DNA of 64,000 nucleotides from G965232465 sp965276005 (GCA_965276005.1 OZ254962.1:558001-622000); one strand, 5' to 3'; shown: positions 34,580 to 44,870, numbered from the stretch's first letter. Made by a program: numbers and translations. Notes: generated by a model from the letters alone, not told the origin.

Positions 34580-35005
34580 ATGTACAATAGCAACATGAAT
34601 ACCACCAAACCTGATAAACGCAAATCTGATGCGGAGTGGCAGCGGCTGTTGTCCCCCGAATTGTACAATGTTGCCCGCCTGAGCGGTACGGAACGCCCGT
34701 ATACGGGACAGTATAATGACACATATGACGAGGGCATGTACCACTGTGCGTGTTGCGATACACCGTTGTTTCACAGCGATATGAAATTCCCCACCCATTG
34801 TGGGTGGCCCGGCTTTGCCAAGCCCGTAACAGATAGTACCTTGTCCGAACACGCCGATAATACTTTAATCGATCGCCCAAGAACCGAAGTAAAATGCCAT
34901 ACCTGTGATGCCCATCTCGGGCATGTGTTCGATGATGGTCCCACAGAAATGGGCGGGTTGCGGTATTGTATCAACAGTATCAGCTTGGTGTTAAAAAAAG
35001 TGTGA
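34580..35005 (+). CDS. msrB: MsrB, peptide methionine-R-sulfoxide reductase
   Basis: Repairs oxidised methionine; 141 aa. Two zinc CxxC pairs (CACC, CHTC), the substrate motif THCGWPGF (usually GWPSF) and the catalytic Cys in LRYCINSISL are present. ATG 34580 or 34595 are both possible; no SD is visible. It converges with ftsA with a 1-nt gap. Confidence 0.94.
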   Translation: MYNSNMNTTKPDKRKSDAEWQRLLSPELYNVARLSGTERPYTGQYNDTYDEGMYHCACCDTPLFHSDMKFPTHCGWPGFAKPVTDSTLSEHADNTLIDRPRTEVKCHTCDAHLGHVFDDGPTEMGGLRYCINSISLVLKKV

Positions 35006-35006
35006 T

Positions 35007-36236
35007 TTAAATGTTGTCCCGAAACCACTGGGACAGGCGGGACAATAAGCTGCCCGTATACTCCATGTTATGGGTGCGGATATACGCTTGACTGTCTAGG
35101 GATAGATGGGTTTGGCTGTATTTTATCAAACCGATAAGGGCGGCACTTATCATGTGTTTTTGGCTGCCATTTAACACCACATTATGGGGGCTACCGATCC
35201 GTACATGGGCGTCCATTACCTCCGCTGCCAATCGGCTGATGCCGTTGGTTTGCGACCCGCCACCAGTGAGTACCACCCGGCGAATATGTCCAAAATTGGC
35301 GGGAATGGTATCTTTTATCATCTTGAATGCTTTGGTATATTCGGACACCATAGCCGTACTAATCTCCCTTAGTGTGATGTGATATTGTGTGTCTTGTTCG
35401 CCCATGCGATCGTACACCAAAGGGCGATGGGCGTCCGCATGCGGCAGGTCGTCTAGTACTACGGTGGCTCGTTTTTTAAGGCTATCGGCGGTTTGGCGAT
35501 TCATGGTGGTTGTATTCATAATCCGTTCGGTAATATAGCCTGCCCCAAAATCAAAGTTCTTACACCACACCAATGCCCCTTGATAAAACAAACTGGCAGC
35601 AGTGGTAGAATCGCCCATGTCTAGGCACATGGCATAGTCTAAATCTAGCTCCTGTTGTTCTAATACCGCCAGCCCCGACATATACCCGTCCACAGCAATA
35701 CAAGTCAGCTTGGTATTACAATCTTCGAACACAGATTCGATATTTTTTAACACGGTTGCATCGCCTCGACATACCAACACATGGGCCAGTAATATCTTGC
35801 CCGCCATCTTAAACGGGTGTTTGGTGGCGACCTTATCGACCATATATGTATGGGGAACAATATGCAAAAAATCCCGGTTGTTATCGAGGTTGTCGTGTTT
35901 CATTTCATCCATACACTGACCGATAACCGTATGTATGTGATGTTTCGATACATACCCATTGGTAATAGGCGTTTGCGATTGCACCCATGCACTGGTTACT
36001 TGCAATCCGGATACGGTACACCACACTTGGCTGATTGTTTTCGACGATTGGTGGCGGGTTTTTTGGATAATACGACGAAGGGTATCGACCGCCATTTCTT
36101 GGTTGGTGACCACGCCATTTTCAAAACCGCTCGACTGCATCATCGCTGCGGTGTCGATAACCACAAACCCATTTTTATCTACCTTTGCTACCGCACATGA
36201 CACTTTATACCTACCAATATCAATAGCCATAATCAT
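35007..36236 (-). CDS. ftsA: FtsA, cell division protein
   Basis: Actin-like ATPase that ties FtsZ to the membrane; 409 aa. The N-terminal MAIDIGRYKVSCAV is the phosphate-1 motif, LDMGDSTTAASLF the second, and VVLTGGGSQTNGI the adenosine motif. The C-terminal amphipathic helix LLSRLSQWFRDNI is the membrane-targeting sequence. It overlaps ftsQ by 4 nt. It is the last dcw gene here; ftsZ, normally next, is absent and msrB lies opposite. Confidence 0.95.
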   Translation of the reverse strand: MIMAIDIGRYKVSCAVAKVDKNGFVVIDTAAMMQSSGFENGVVTNQEMAVDTLRRIIQKTRHQSSKTISQVWCTVSGLQVTSAWVQSQTPITNGYVSKHHIHTVIGQCMDEMKHDNLDNNRDFLHIVPHTYMVDKVATKHPFKMAGKILLAHVLVCRGDATVLKNIESVFEDCNTKLTCIAVDGYMSGLAVLEQQELDLDYAMCLDMGDSTTAASLFYQGALVWCKNFDFGAGYITERIMNTTTMNRQTADSLKKRATVVLDDLPHADAHRPLVYDRMGEQDTQYHITLREISTAMVSEYTKAFKMIKDTIPANFGHIRRVVLTGGGSQTNGISRLAAEVMDAHVRIGSPHNVVLNGSQKHMISAALIGLIKYSQTHLSLDSQAYIRTHNMEYTGSLLSRLSQWFRDNI

Positions 36237-37027
36237 GTGGATTTATCCTTGTCTTTTGACTTTATTTGCATATTTACCCGCCCCTTAACCCGTAAATCAA
36301 TAGCCACAATCGGACGGGCAAGCACATCTTTTTCCCATGCCAATTTGCGTAACACTTGCCAAGCCTGTTCAGGATTTTCGGCGGGCATTTGTACCCGAAT
36401 GCCCCCTTGTAAGATAATATCCCAGCGGCGATTCGATATATACACCCCAGAGGTAACCATCGATGCCAATCGTTCATCTGTGTTGATAAGGTCAAAAAAC
36501 GCTGCCACCTGCCCTTCCACCCCATCGCCTATCAGCACTTTTAAATCGGCAAAGTTTTCTATGTTGTCATTGCTGATATGAAACCCGTCTATGTCGATAA
36601 GGGTAAATATGCTTTGTCGTTGTAACACGGCAACCGGCACCCGTTCTTGTATCACCACATATAAGGTATCCGGAAATATCCGTGATACGCTGGCATTTTT
36701 CACCCAGCCCAAATTTTCCAACCGCTGTTGAATCGCCGATACATCGATGGAAAATATGGACATCTGCGTATTTTTTAAGCCAATAGCGGCAACGACAGCC
36801 GATGTGTCAGTGTTTTTTCTGCCTTCGAGCAACAGGTGTTTCACCTGCAAGCCGGTTTTTGCCATAAATTGTGAGTGTAACCCCTGTGCTTTTGTCTGTA
36901 CAAAAGGAATATACGCAACCGCTCCATACAGTGTCATACCCAGCACCACGCACAGCCACTGCCAAAGTTTCAAACGACTGTATATCCACCGCCCCACAGG
37001 TACTATCTTTTTTATGTGTATCCGCAT
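36233..37027 (-). CDS. ftsQ: FtsQ, cell division protein
   Basis: Bitopic divisome protein linking FtsA/Z-side and periplasmic proteins; 264 aa. A single membrane helix (LWQWLCVVLGMTLYGAVAYI, about residues 21-40) is followed by a POTRA domain (VKHLLLEGRKNTDTSAVVAAIG) and the FtsQ/DivIB domain (VKNASVSRIFPDTLYVVIQERVPVAV). The start overlaps the ddl stop as TAATG. Confidence 0.93.
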   Translation of the reverse strand: MRIHIKKIVPVGRWIYSRLKLWQWLCVVLGMTLYGAVAYIPFVQTKAQGLHSQFMAKTGLQVKHLLLEGRKNTDTSAVVAAIGLKNTQMSIFSIDVSAIQQRLENLGWVKNASVSRIFPDTLYVVIQERVPVAVLQRQSIFTLIDIDGFHISNDNIENFADLKVLIGDGVEGQVAAFFDLINTDERLASMVTSGVYISNRRWDIILQGGIRVQMPAENPEQAWQVLRKLAWEKDVLARPIVAIDLRVKGRVNMQIKSKDKDKST

Positions 37028-37962
37028 TATGTCAACCCGTTTCTGTCCGTTTCTGCCATCTGTAATAGTTTTAACACTACGGCTAGTAACGACATACCCC
37101 TAGCGGCGGCTTGTTCTGGTAACAGCGACAATTTGGTCATACCCGGATGGGTGTTGGTTTCCAAAATGGCAATCTGTCCCGTCCGTGTGTCATAGCGAAA
37201 ATCCGTCCGGGACACCCCACGACACCCCAATATCTTATGGGCAGTAGCGGCATAAGATTTTAATTTTTCTACTGTCTTATTGTCGATCGACACATGGTTA
37301 CATATATGTACGGTTTTTCCGTCCGTGTATTTGGCTTGGTAATCGTATATACCGCTGTGTGGCAGCAATTCGGTAATACCAATGGGCTGGTCATCGATAA
37401 CCGATACGGTCAATTCCAGCCCGGGGACGAATTTTTCCACCATAATATTGCCGTATTGCCAATCGGTAAAATCTGGTATATCAGCCGCTTTATGCACCAT
37501 ATACAGCCCTACACTGCTGCCCTGTTTGGCGGGTTTTATCACATAGGGCATGGCAAACGGCAACAGCTGTGTACAAAAATCTTCCACATGCGTACACACG
37601 GACGGTGCCACAGGCATACCCGCATATCGATAGCGGGCGATGGTGTGCGGTTTGTCGATGGCGATTTTAGACGCCCTGTATCCGCTGTGGGTATAGGGAA
37701 TTTGTAAATCGTTTAAGACATATTGGATGCCGCCATCTTCACCAAAAGTCCCGTGTAACGCATTAAATACCACATCGGGGGCGGGGGTTAATTGCCCTTT
37801 AATCACTGTCGCATTGTCCGTGTCGATAACAATCGGTAACACCGTGTACCCCGCCTGTTGCAAACAATCGGCAACAGCGGTGCCACTCATTAGGCTGACC
37901 TGTCGTTCCGCAGAAATGCCCCCCATCAAAACAGCGATAATTGTGTGCCTATCCACATACAT
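37027..37962 (-). CDS. ddl: D-alanine--D-alanine ligase
   Basis: ATP-grasp ligase joining two D-Ala for peptidoglycan; 311 aa. VLMGGISAERQVSLMSG (N-terminal), FNALHGTFGEDGGIQ, YVIKPAKQGSSVGLY (ATP binding), SRTDFRYD and LETNTHPGMT are all family motifs. It ends at the start of ftsQ and begins next to the murB stop. Confidence 0.96.
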   Translation of the reverse strand: MYVDRHTIIAVLMGGISAERQVSLMSGTAVADCLQQAGYTVLPIVIDTDNATVIKGQLTPAPDVVFNALHGTFGEDGGIQYVLNDLQIPYTHSGYRASKIAIDKPHTIARYRYAGMPVAPSVCTHVEDFCTQLLPFAMPYVIKPAKQGSSVGLYMVHKAADIPDFTDWQYGNIMVEKFVPGLELTVSVIDDQPIGITELLPHSGIYDYQAKYTDGKTVHICNHVSIDNKTVEKLKSYAATAHKILGCRGVSRTDFRYDTRTGQIAILETNTHPGMTKLSLLPEQAAARGMSLLAVVLKLLQMAETDRNGLT

Positions 37963-37963
37963 T

Positions 37964-38884
37964 TTATACGCTATCTCCTATAATTTTTATTTCTGGTATC
38001 AGGCGAATACAGTGGCTATCGTATACTTTTTGTTGGGCGGTGGTGAGCAGCGATTCCAAATCCGCAGTGGTGGCACCCCCGGTGTTAATCAAAAAATTAC
38101 AGTGCTTCGACGATATACACGCCCCGCCAACCGCATAGCCCCGCAGCCCCACCGAATCGATAAGGTGCCACGCTTTACGACCGTTGGGGTTGCGAAAAGT
38201 CGATCCCCCAGTAGCGGATTTCACCGGTTGCGATTGTGCACGGCTGGTGACAATGGTATCCATATGCCGGGCAATATCCTGTGTATGGGCAGGTACCCCC
38301 CGCAACACCGCCCGGGTAAAAATAAGCCCTTCAGCAACCGCACAACAACGGTAACACATACCCATATCCGCCGCTTGCAAGTCCACTTGTTCGCCCCGGC
38401 GATTAAGGGCGGATGCGGACACCAATACATGTTTCATTTCCGCCCCATATGCCCCCGCATTCATGGCAATAGCCCCGCCGACCGCCCCCGGTATACCCAT
38501 CATAAATTCCAAACCAGATAATCCGTGTTGCAAAGCGGTTTTGGCAACTTTGGCATCGCTTACCCCCGCTTGTGCGGTAATCATGTCGCCATCGACTGCA
38601 ATGCTATTTAGGGCGGTCATACGCACAATCACCCCCCTATATCCCCCGTCCCGTACCAAAGTATTCGACCCCAAGCCTAACGGATATACGGGAATATGTG
38701 CGGGGGTATGTTGTAAAAACTGCTGTATATCCGCTACATCTGCTGGAGTAAACACACAGGCGTATCCGCCTGTGCGAAACCAAGTCAGCTTGTCCATCGC
38801 CAACACCTGCACCCGTCCCCGCACAGATGGCAGAGCCCGCATCACTGTTTCGGCTTGCTGTTTATGTGCGGGATTCTGTTTCAT
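37964..38884 (-). CDS. murB: MurB, UDP-N-acetylenolpyruvoylglucosamine reductase
   Basis: FAD enzyme making UDP-MurNAc; 306 aa. TWFRTGGYACVF and PLGLGSNTLVRDGGYRGVIV form the FAD-binding PCMH domain; SGLEFMMGIPGAVGGAIAMNAGAYG and GGSTFRNPNGRKAWHLID are type I MurB motifs. It overlaps murC by 4 nt. Confidence 0.96.
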   Translation of the reverse strand: MKQNPAHKQQAETVMRALPSVRGRVQVLAMDKLTWFRTGGYACVFTPADVADIQQFLQHTPAHIPVYPLGLGSNTLVRDGGYRGVIVRMTALNSIAVDGDMITAQAGVSDAKVAKTALQHGLSGLEFMMGIPGAVGGAIAMNAGAYGAEMKHVLVSASALNRRGEQVDLQAADMGMCYRCCAVAEGLIFTRAVLRGVPAHTQDIARHMDTIVTSRAQSQPVKSATGGSTFRNPNGRKAWHLIDSVGLRGYAVGGACISSKHCNFLINTGGATTADLESLLTTAQQKVYDSHCIRLIPEIKIIGDSV

Positions 38885-40299
38885 ACCGTACCTTGTCCCG
38901 CATGCTGGGCGTGGGTGGTAATATCCCCTGCCCCCATGTAAATTACAATATCATCAGCGGTTACCAGCGATTGCAATGTGTGGTAAGCCCTTTTAAAATC
39001 GTCCATAGCCTGTACCTGATGATGCCCGGATGCGGATATACCGGCAGCTAGGGCTTGGTGGTCTATGCCGTCGATGGTGGGTTCCCCCGCCGCATATACG
39101 GGCGTGGTAAGCACACAGTCCGCCTCGTTAAAACAGGTACAAAAATCTTCGAACAACGCCGATAAGCGACTGTAGCGATGCGGTTGTACCACCGCATATA
39201 CTTTGCCTTGACAATGGGATCTGCTGGCTTGTAACACCGCTTTAATTTCTACGGGGTGGTGGGCATAATCGTCGATGACCCTTGCCCCATTGAGGGTACC
39301 CGTTTGGGTAAAGCGGCGTTTTACCCCTTTGAAATCCTTATACAGCCGCCCAATGGTATCACAGTCGATGCCCACTTCGAGGGCAACCGCCACCGACGCC
39401 AGTGTATTTTGAATATTGTGGATGCCGATTACTGGCACTTCAAGCCCGCTAATCGTCCCACTAGGGGTACGGACATCCAGTACCACCCCGTGTTGTGTGG
39501 TTTCGGTAAGCACGCCTCGAATATCCGATTGCGGGTTTAACCCATAGGTTACAATACGGCGATTGGTGATTTGCATACTCATTTTTTGTACTTCTGTGTG
39601 ATCCGTACACAAAATGGCACAGCCATAAAACGGTATGTTTTCTACAAACTGTAAAAATGCCGATTTTATCTGCTCATAGGACTCATAAAAATCCAAGTGT
39701 TCCGCATCCATATTGGTAACTACGGCAATAGTGGTGGGCAAGCGGGTAAACGAGCCATCGGATTCGTCGGCTTCGGCAACAAACCAATCGCCCAACCCTA
39801 ATTTGGCATTGCTGCCCAAGTTATTGAGAATCCCGCCGTTTACCACTGTTGGCTCGACCCCCCCATTGATTAAAGCGTGGGCAACCAACGAAGTGGTGGT
39901 GGTCTTGCCGTGCGTACCGGCAATCGATATGGTGGCTTTTAGGCGCATAATTTCCGCTAGCATTTCCGAACGGTGGACAACGGGAATGCGATTTTGCAAG
40001 GCATGTACATATTCTGGGTTGTCGGGTTTAATGGCGGTCGACACTATCACCGCATCCGCCCCGGCGATATTATCCGCACACTGTCCGATAAAAATGGTTG
40101 CCCCCAAGTGCTGCAACCGCTGCACAATATCCGATTTTTTAATATCGGATCCGCTGATTGCACAGCCCATACTTAATAAGATTTCTGCAATACCGCTCAT
40201 ACCAATACCGCCGATACCGACAAAGTGTAACCGCCCTAAATGAAACCCGTGTTGGGTGTTGGTATTGTTAAAAATATCTGCTACTTTTTTTTGTTTCAT
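38881..40299 (-). CDS. murC: MurC, UDP-N-acetylmuramate--L-alanine ligase
   Basis: First amino-acid-adding ligase; 472 aa. HFVGIGGIGMSGIAEIL near residue 26, the ATP loop SIAGTHGKTTTTSLVAHAL, DESDGSF and DDYAHHPVEI are diagnostic. Its start lies 32 nt inside the end of murG. Confidence 0.97.
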   Translation of the reverse strand: MKQKKVADIFNNTNTQHGFHLGRLHFVGIGGIGMSGIAEILLSMGCAISGSDIKKSDIVQRLQHLGATIFIGQCADNIAGADAVIVSTAIKPDNPEYVHALQNRIPVVHRSEMLAEIMRLKATISIAGTHGKTTTTSLVAHALINGGVEPTVVNGGILNNLGSNAKLGLGDWFVAEADESDGSFTRLPTTIAVVTNMDAEHLDFYESYEQIKSAFLQFVENIPFYGCAILCTDHTEVQKMSMQITNRRIVTYGLNPQSDIRGVLTETTQHGVVLDVRTPSGTISGLEVPVIGIHNIQNTLASVAVALEVGIDCDTIGRLYKDFKGVKRRFTQTGTLNGARVIDDYAHHPVEIKAVLQASRSHCQGKVYAVVQPHRYSRLSALFEDFCTCFNEADCVLTTPVYAAGEPTIDGIDHQALAAGISASGHHQVQAMDDFKRAYHTLQSLVTADDIVIYMGAGDITTHAQHAGQGTV

Positions 40300-41383
40300 G
40301 CTGGTATCCGTTTTGTAAATATGTGTTTACCATGTGGGCAATTTTTATGTGTGCTTGTGGCACAAAAAACTGTTTGCCTTTACGGGATAAATCCGCCCGC
40401 AATGTAGGGGCGTGTGTGTCTAGTATAAGCAAGTCTAGCTGTTTTTGCAAAAGGTTTTGTATATCCCCCGTTTCAATCACCACCACACCGCCCTGTGCGG
40501 CACTGGCGTTGTAGTATTGGTGGTTGTCGGCGGCGTATTTATAGGGTACAAACACGGTCGGCACCCCCGCACAGGCGTTTTCCATAACCGTACCGGCACC
40601 GCTGCGGGCAATGGCAATATCCGCCCATTGTAACGCCGCCACCATATCGTCTATAAACGGGTGTACGGTTGCCTCTATAGCGTGGTCGGCATAAAAGTTT
40701 TTAACTGTGTCGATGTGTGCCGCTCGTACCTGTTGCACGACCTGAATTTTATCCGCATACTTTAGTAACACTTGTGGCAGCACATCGCCAAATATTTTTG
40801 CCCCTTGCGACCCGCCGGTGATTAAAATATGGGTTTTATCCGTATGGGGTGTATATGGCGTGGCGTGTAAATTGGCAATCTCCGCCCGAATGGGATTGCC
40901 CGTATGCGTACATATATCTGCACATAGCCCCCGAGTGTCGACAAACGACACCGCCACCCGTTTTGCCCACTTGGCAAACAGGCGATTCACCCTTCCTGCA
41001 TAAGCGTTTTGTTCGTGCAAGAAAATAGGCACCCGCAACAGCACACACGCACACAACACCGGCACAGACGCATAGCCACCAAAACCAATAACCGCATGCG
41101 GTTTAAGGCGGAGTATCCGTCCGCACACCGTCAAAAATCCCCATAAAATAACCAGCAGCGATATACCCTTCGACAGTACGGTTTGCCCAACCACCGCCCG
41201 ACTAGGCACCGCCACCCGCAATATGTGCGGGCGGGTACCCGTCGAATCGCACCACCGCATGCCCCGTTTGTCCGTGTACACATAGACTTGGTGCCCCGTG
41301 TCATGCAAGTATTCGGCGGTGCTTATCGCCGGGTACATATGCCCGCCGGTGCCGCCGGTGGTTACAATAATTTTTTTACACAT
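40268..41383 (-). CDS. murG: MurG, lipid II-forming GlcNAc transferase
   Basis: GT28 glycosyltransferase adding GlcNAc to lipid I at the inner membrane; 371 aa. IVTTGGTGGHMYPA at the N-terminus, GFGGYASVPVL, LHEQNAYAGRVNR, TGGSQGAKIF and ARSGAGTVMENACAGVPTVFVPY are typical. ATG 41383 is 7 nt after AGAAAG and gives the family N-terminus; ATG 41389 is too close. It overlaps ftsW by 8 nt. Confidence 0.95.
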   Translation of the reverse strand: MCKKIIVTTGGTGGHMYPAISTAEYLHDTGHQVYVYTDKRGMRWCDSTGTRPHILRVAVPSRAVVGQTVLSKGISLLVILWGFLTVCGRILRLKPHAVIGFGGYASVPVLCACVLLRVPIFLHEQNAYAGRVNRLFAKWAKRVAVSFVDTRGLCADICTHTGNPIRAEIANLHATPYTPHTDKTHILITGGSQGAKIFGDVLPQVLLKYADKIQVVQQVRAAHIDTVKNFYADHAIEATVHPFIDDMVAALQWADIAIARSGAGTVMENACAGVPTVFVPYKYAADNHQYYNASAAQGGVVVIETGDIQNLLQKQLDLLILDTHAPTLRADLSRKGKQFFVPQAHIKIAHMVNTYLQNGYQHETKKSSRYF

Positions 41384-42509
41384 GGTCATACTTTCTGCGT
41401 CTGGATAACGCCATAAACAGCCCCAACGACCCCGCCACCGCCACATACGACGATCCCCCCATAGAAATAAGCGGCAAAGTCATACCCTTAGGTGGCATTA
41501 AACCGGTGGTAGAGGCAATGTTAATCGCCGCCTGCATAGCAAACTGTACGCAAATACCCACCATGGCAATCATACTAAACGGATCATTTTTATGCCGTAT
41601 CAACCACAGCATGCGTGTAATAATCGCCATAAATACCCCCAGTATCAATACGGTTAAAAACATGCCCCCCTCTTCCCCGTATACGGCAAAAATAAAGTCC
41701 GTGTGGGAATCAGGCACATAGTACTTAATGGTACCGCTGCCCAATCCTTGTCCGAATACGCCGCCGGACTGAAACGCTTGTAAGGACATATCCACTTGAT
41801 AGGTCTCTGCATCGCCTTGATTTAAAAATCCTTGTATACGGTTGCTCACATGTGGAAAAAATATATATGCCAAACCGATCATCGCCCCTATCAATATAAC
41901 TATCGCAGGTAATACGGCTATCGACAGCCCCGCAACCCACAGCTGGGCTGTCCAAATCCCTGTTAGCAATACGGTTTGCCCCAAATCTGGCTGAATGATA
42001 AACAGCACCGCAAACACCATAAACAATCCCAAACTCATAGCAGAGGCGGGAATATTAACGGTTACAAAACGGGCGGCAAAAAACCACGCCGACACCACCG
42101 CAAAAACAGGTTTGACAAATTCGCTGGGCTGCATGGAAACGCCGCCAACAACCAACCAACGGGTAGCCCCTTTGTTTTCAAAACCCATAAAAGGCAACAA
42201 TACCAACACCACAATCAACATCAATGCCGCCAGCACACACAGACGGTTTATCCACTTTAAACTGAGTGCGGAGGCAAAGATAAACATCGCAACCCCAATG
42301 CCCGCAAAAAACAAAAATCTTTTGTTAATAATCGCCCCGTCTATAGGATTTAACCGCATGTGATTAGAACCGGGAACAGAAAAACTGGTGATAATACCGA
42401 TACAAAATAAAAATACTATCAAAAACAACAACACCTTATCCAGCGACCGCCACCAGCTGCGTATGTGTGCGATAGATACACGGGGAAAAATGTGCCATAT
42501 ATACGCCAT
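41376..42509 (-). CDS. ftsW: FtsW, SEDS peptidoglycan polymerase of the divisome
   Basis: 377 aa with about ten membrane segments. NKRFLFFAGIGVAMFIFAS, MQPSEFVKPVFAVVSAWFFA and the C-terminal IASTTGLMPPKGMTLPLISMGGSSYVAVAG are SEDS motifs. FtsW polymerises lipid II together with FtsI. ATG 42509 overlaps the murD stop (TAATG) with AGGTAGG upstream; the longer N-terminal frame is not supported. Confidence 0.95.
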   Translation of the reverse strand: MAYIWHIFPRVSIAHIRSWWRSLDKVLLFLIVFLFCIGIITSFSVPGSNHMRLNPIDGAIINKRFLFFAGIGVAMFIFASALSLKWINRLCVLAALMLIVVLVLLPFMGFENKGATRWLVVGGVSMQPSEFVKPVFAVVSAWFFAARFVTVNIPASAMSLGLFMVFAVLFIIQPDLGQTVLLTGIWTAQLWVAGLSIAVLPAIVILIGAMIGLAYIFFPHVSNRIQGFLNQGDAETYQVDMSLQAFQSGGVFGQGLGSGTIKYYVPDSHTDFIFAVYGEEGGMFLTVLILGVFMAIITRMLWLIRHKNDPFSMIAMVGICVQFAMQAAINIASTTGLMPPKGMTLPLISMGGSSYVAVAGSLGLFMALSRRRKYDHV

Positions 42510-43786
42510 TATCCGCCTACCTTTTTGCCTTGTACGCATGCCTGCACACACCAGCAAAACATGTCCCCCCGTTGGGCAAAACTATCAAATTGATCCCAAG
42601 ACGCACACGCCGGCGATAACAGCACCACCCCCCCCGATACTTTTACCGCTTGGTAGGCATCGGACACCGCCTGTTGTAGGTGGGTGCTGATAGTATAGGC
42701 AATGTTATGGCGGCGTAAAAACCGGGCTATGTTGTTCGCCCCCTCACCAATTAAATACGCATGGGATATACGGTGTAGATACGGTATGAGTTCCTCATAA
42801 CCGCCATCTTTTTCCTGTCCACCGGCAATCCAATGGATATTGTGATAACAGCCCATAGCTATCATTGCCGATTGTACATTGGTTGCTTTGCTGTCATTAA
42901 CAAAAGTCATGGTATCGTCCGCATAGACCAGCTGTTGGCGGTGTTGCAAGCCTTTAAAGTGGGTACAAGCCGCCAAAATATCCGCTCTGGCGATGCCCAG
43001 TTTTTCACATATTGCCACCGCCACCGCCATATTTTGCCGATTGTGATTGCCTTTTAGGTATGGAGCGGGGGGCATATGGTTATAAGATACGCAGGATACC
43101 GCACAGCCCCGCTGTTGTAAGATGTCACGGGCTTTGATGCCCACCGCATCGTCTGTGCATACCACCGCCCCGTCAGACATATTGTCAAAAATACGCATCT
43201 TGGCGTTAAAATAGCTGTCCATATCGCCATGCCACGCCAAGTGATCGGGGGTTACATTTAATAATCCAGCGACAGAAAATGTCATCCCCTGAATACGGGT
43301 CAACATATAGGACGACATTTCCATGACATACACTTCCCCATTGCCCAAATGGGGCAGAGCAAGGGCGGGCATGCCAAAATTGCCCCCTACCGCATGGGAC
43401 ACGCCAACGGACTGTAAAATATGTGCCACCAAAGCGGTGGTAGTCGATTTACCATTGGTGCCGGTTATGCCAACAAAGGTGGCATCTGGCGACATATCGT
43501 ATCGCAGTTTGACTTCCCCAACTAAGGGAATATTGTGTTGTATTGCCCGCTTACATATGGGGTGAAAATCGGCGATGCCGGGACTAACCACCATAAAATC
43601 TAAGGGGTGCATGTCGAAGTGATGTAGGTCGACCTCATGTATATTGGGGTGATGGGGCATTTGACGGCGGGCATCTGCACTATCGTCCCAAGCGTACACC
43701 ACCGCCCCCACATCCGCCAGCACACGGGCACTGTACCTACCGGCAATACCCAAACCTAATACGGCAATGTGTTTTCCCTTGTACAT
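42509..43786 (-). CDS. murD: MurD, UDP-MurNAc-L-Ala--D-Glu ligase
   Basis: 425 aa. VLGLGIAGRYSARVL at the N-terminus, the ATP loop GITGTNGKSTTTALVAHIL (near residue 107), NVTPDHLAWHGDMDSYFNAK and NDSKATNVQSAMIA are MurD motifs. It starts 7 nt after mraY ends. Confidence 0.96.
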   Translation of the reverse strand: MYKGKHIAVLGLGIAGRYSARVLADVGAVVYAWDDSADARRQMPHHPNIHEVDLHHFDMHPLDFMVVSPGIADFHPICKRAIQHNIPLVGEVKLRYDMSPDATFVGITGTNGKSTTTALVAHILQSVGVSHAVGGNFGMPALALPHLGNGEVYVMEMSSYMLTRIQGMTFSVAGLLNVTPDHLAWHGDMDSYFNAKMRIFDNMSDGAVVCTDDAVGIKARDILQQRGCAVSCVSYNHMPPAPYLKGNHNRQNMAVAVAICEKLGIARADILAACTHFKGLQHRQQLVYADDTMTFVNDSKATNVQSAMIAMGCYHNIHWIAGGQEKDGGYEELIPYLHRISHAYLIGEGANNIARFLRRHNIAYTISTHLQQAVSDAYQAVKVSGGVVLLSPACASWDQFDSFAQRGDMFCWCVQACVQGKKVGG

Positions 43787-43793
43787 TGCCCAC

Positions 43794-44870
43794 CTATCTT
43801 AGCTTTAATGTGGACAAGCCAATAATAGCTAAAATAATCGCACATATCCAAAAACGGACAACAATTTTACTCTCCGGCAGTCCTTTTTTTTCATAGTGAT
43901 GATGCAGGGGTGCCATAGCAAATACCCGCTTGCCAGTCAGTCGATAGCTGGTGACCTGAATAATCACGCTCAGGGCTTCGATGACAAACACGCCGCCGAT
44001 AATAGATAAAATAATCTCATTTTTGGTAAACACCGCCAATGCCCCCAAAACTGCCCCTAAACACAGCGATCCCGTGTCGCCCATAAACACCGACGCCGGC
44101 GGGGCATTAAACCACAAAAAGCCCATCGTTGCCCCGACAACTGCCGATGCTACAATACTGAGTTCCCCAACCCCCGCCACATAAGGGATATATAGGTACT
44201 GGGCGTACACCACATTGCCAACCAAATAGGCAATCGCCCCATAACAGGCGGCGGCAATTAAAATCGGCACACCGGCAAGCCCGTCTAGCCCATCGGTTAA
44301 ATTGACCGCATTACACGACCCGACAATCACCAGCACCGCAAACGGCACAAAAAATACCCCTAAATCAAAAATCGCCCCCTTGACAAAAGGCAACACCAAT
44401 GCCGAAGCTAAGGGAGCATCGACTGTGTATTGAAACCACACCACCGCCACCACTGCTATACCGCATTGGCTTAAAAACTTGGTGCGAGACCGCATGTCCT
44501 GTTTTTTTAACTTGCTGTAATCGTCGATAAACCCAAGCCCCCCATAGCCGACAATAACAAACAACATAATCCATACATAGGGGTTGGTAATATCCGTCCA
44601 CAGCACTATAGACACCACTATAGCCGCCAACATCATCACCCCGCCCATAGACGGGGTACCTTGTTTTTTCTGGTGACTGTCCGGCGTATACGCCCGTACA
44701 GTCGATGCCCCTTGTTGTAACAGTCGCAGTTTGTGTATCATCCACCCACCAGACAGCAAGCACACCGCCAACGATGTTATCATTGCCCCCGCTGAACGGA
44801 CGGTAATATATCGAAACACATTAAAAATCTGAAAAAACTCTTCGTATTGTGGTAGTAAATTATATAACAC
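43794..44870 (-). CDS. mraY: MraY, phospho-MurNAc-pentapeptide transferase
   Basis: Integral membrane enzyme forming lipid I; 358 aa from the chosen start. FFQIFNVFRYITVRSAGAM, KKQGTPSMGGVMML, FIDDYSKLKK, NAVNLTDGLDGLAG, VFMGDTGSL and MAPLHHHYEKKG are all present. The start is GTG 44870, giving the normal N-terminus (LYNLLPQYEEF), with GGGAAGG about 8 nt upstream. This GTG lies in the first unit of a three-copy 79-bp tandem repeat; an upstream in-frame ATG (44942) would translate repeat DNA and is not credible. Confidence 0.95.
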   Translation of the reverse strand: MLYNLLPQYEEFFQIFNVFRYITVRSAGAMITSLAVCLLSGGWMIHKLRLLQQGASTVRAYTPDSHQKKQGTPSMGGVMMLAAIVVSIVLWTDITNPYVWIMLFVIVGYGGLGFIDDYSKLKKQDMRSRTKFLSQCGIAVVAVVWFQYTVDAPLASALVLPFVKGAIFDLGVFFVPFAVLVIVGSCNAVNLTDGLDGLAGVPILIAAACYGAIAYLVGNVVYAQYLYIPYVAGVGELSIVASAVVGATMGFLWFNAPPASVFMGDTGSLCLGAVLGALAVFTKNEIILSIIGGVFVIEALSVIIQVTSYRLTGKRVFAMAPLHHHYEKKGLPESKIVVRFWICAIILAIIGLSTLKLR

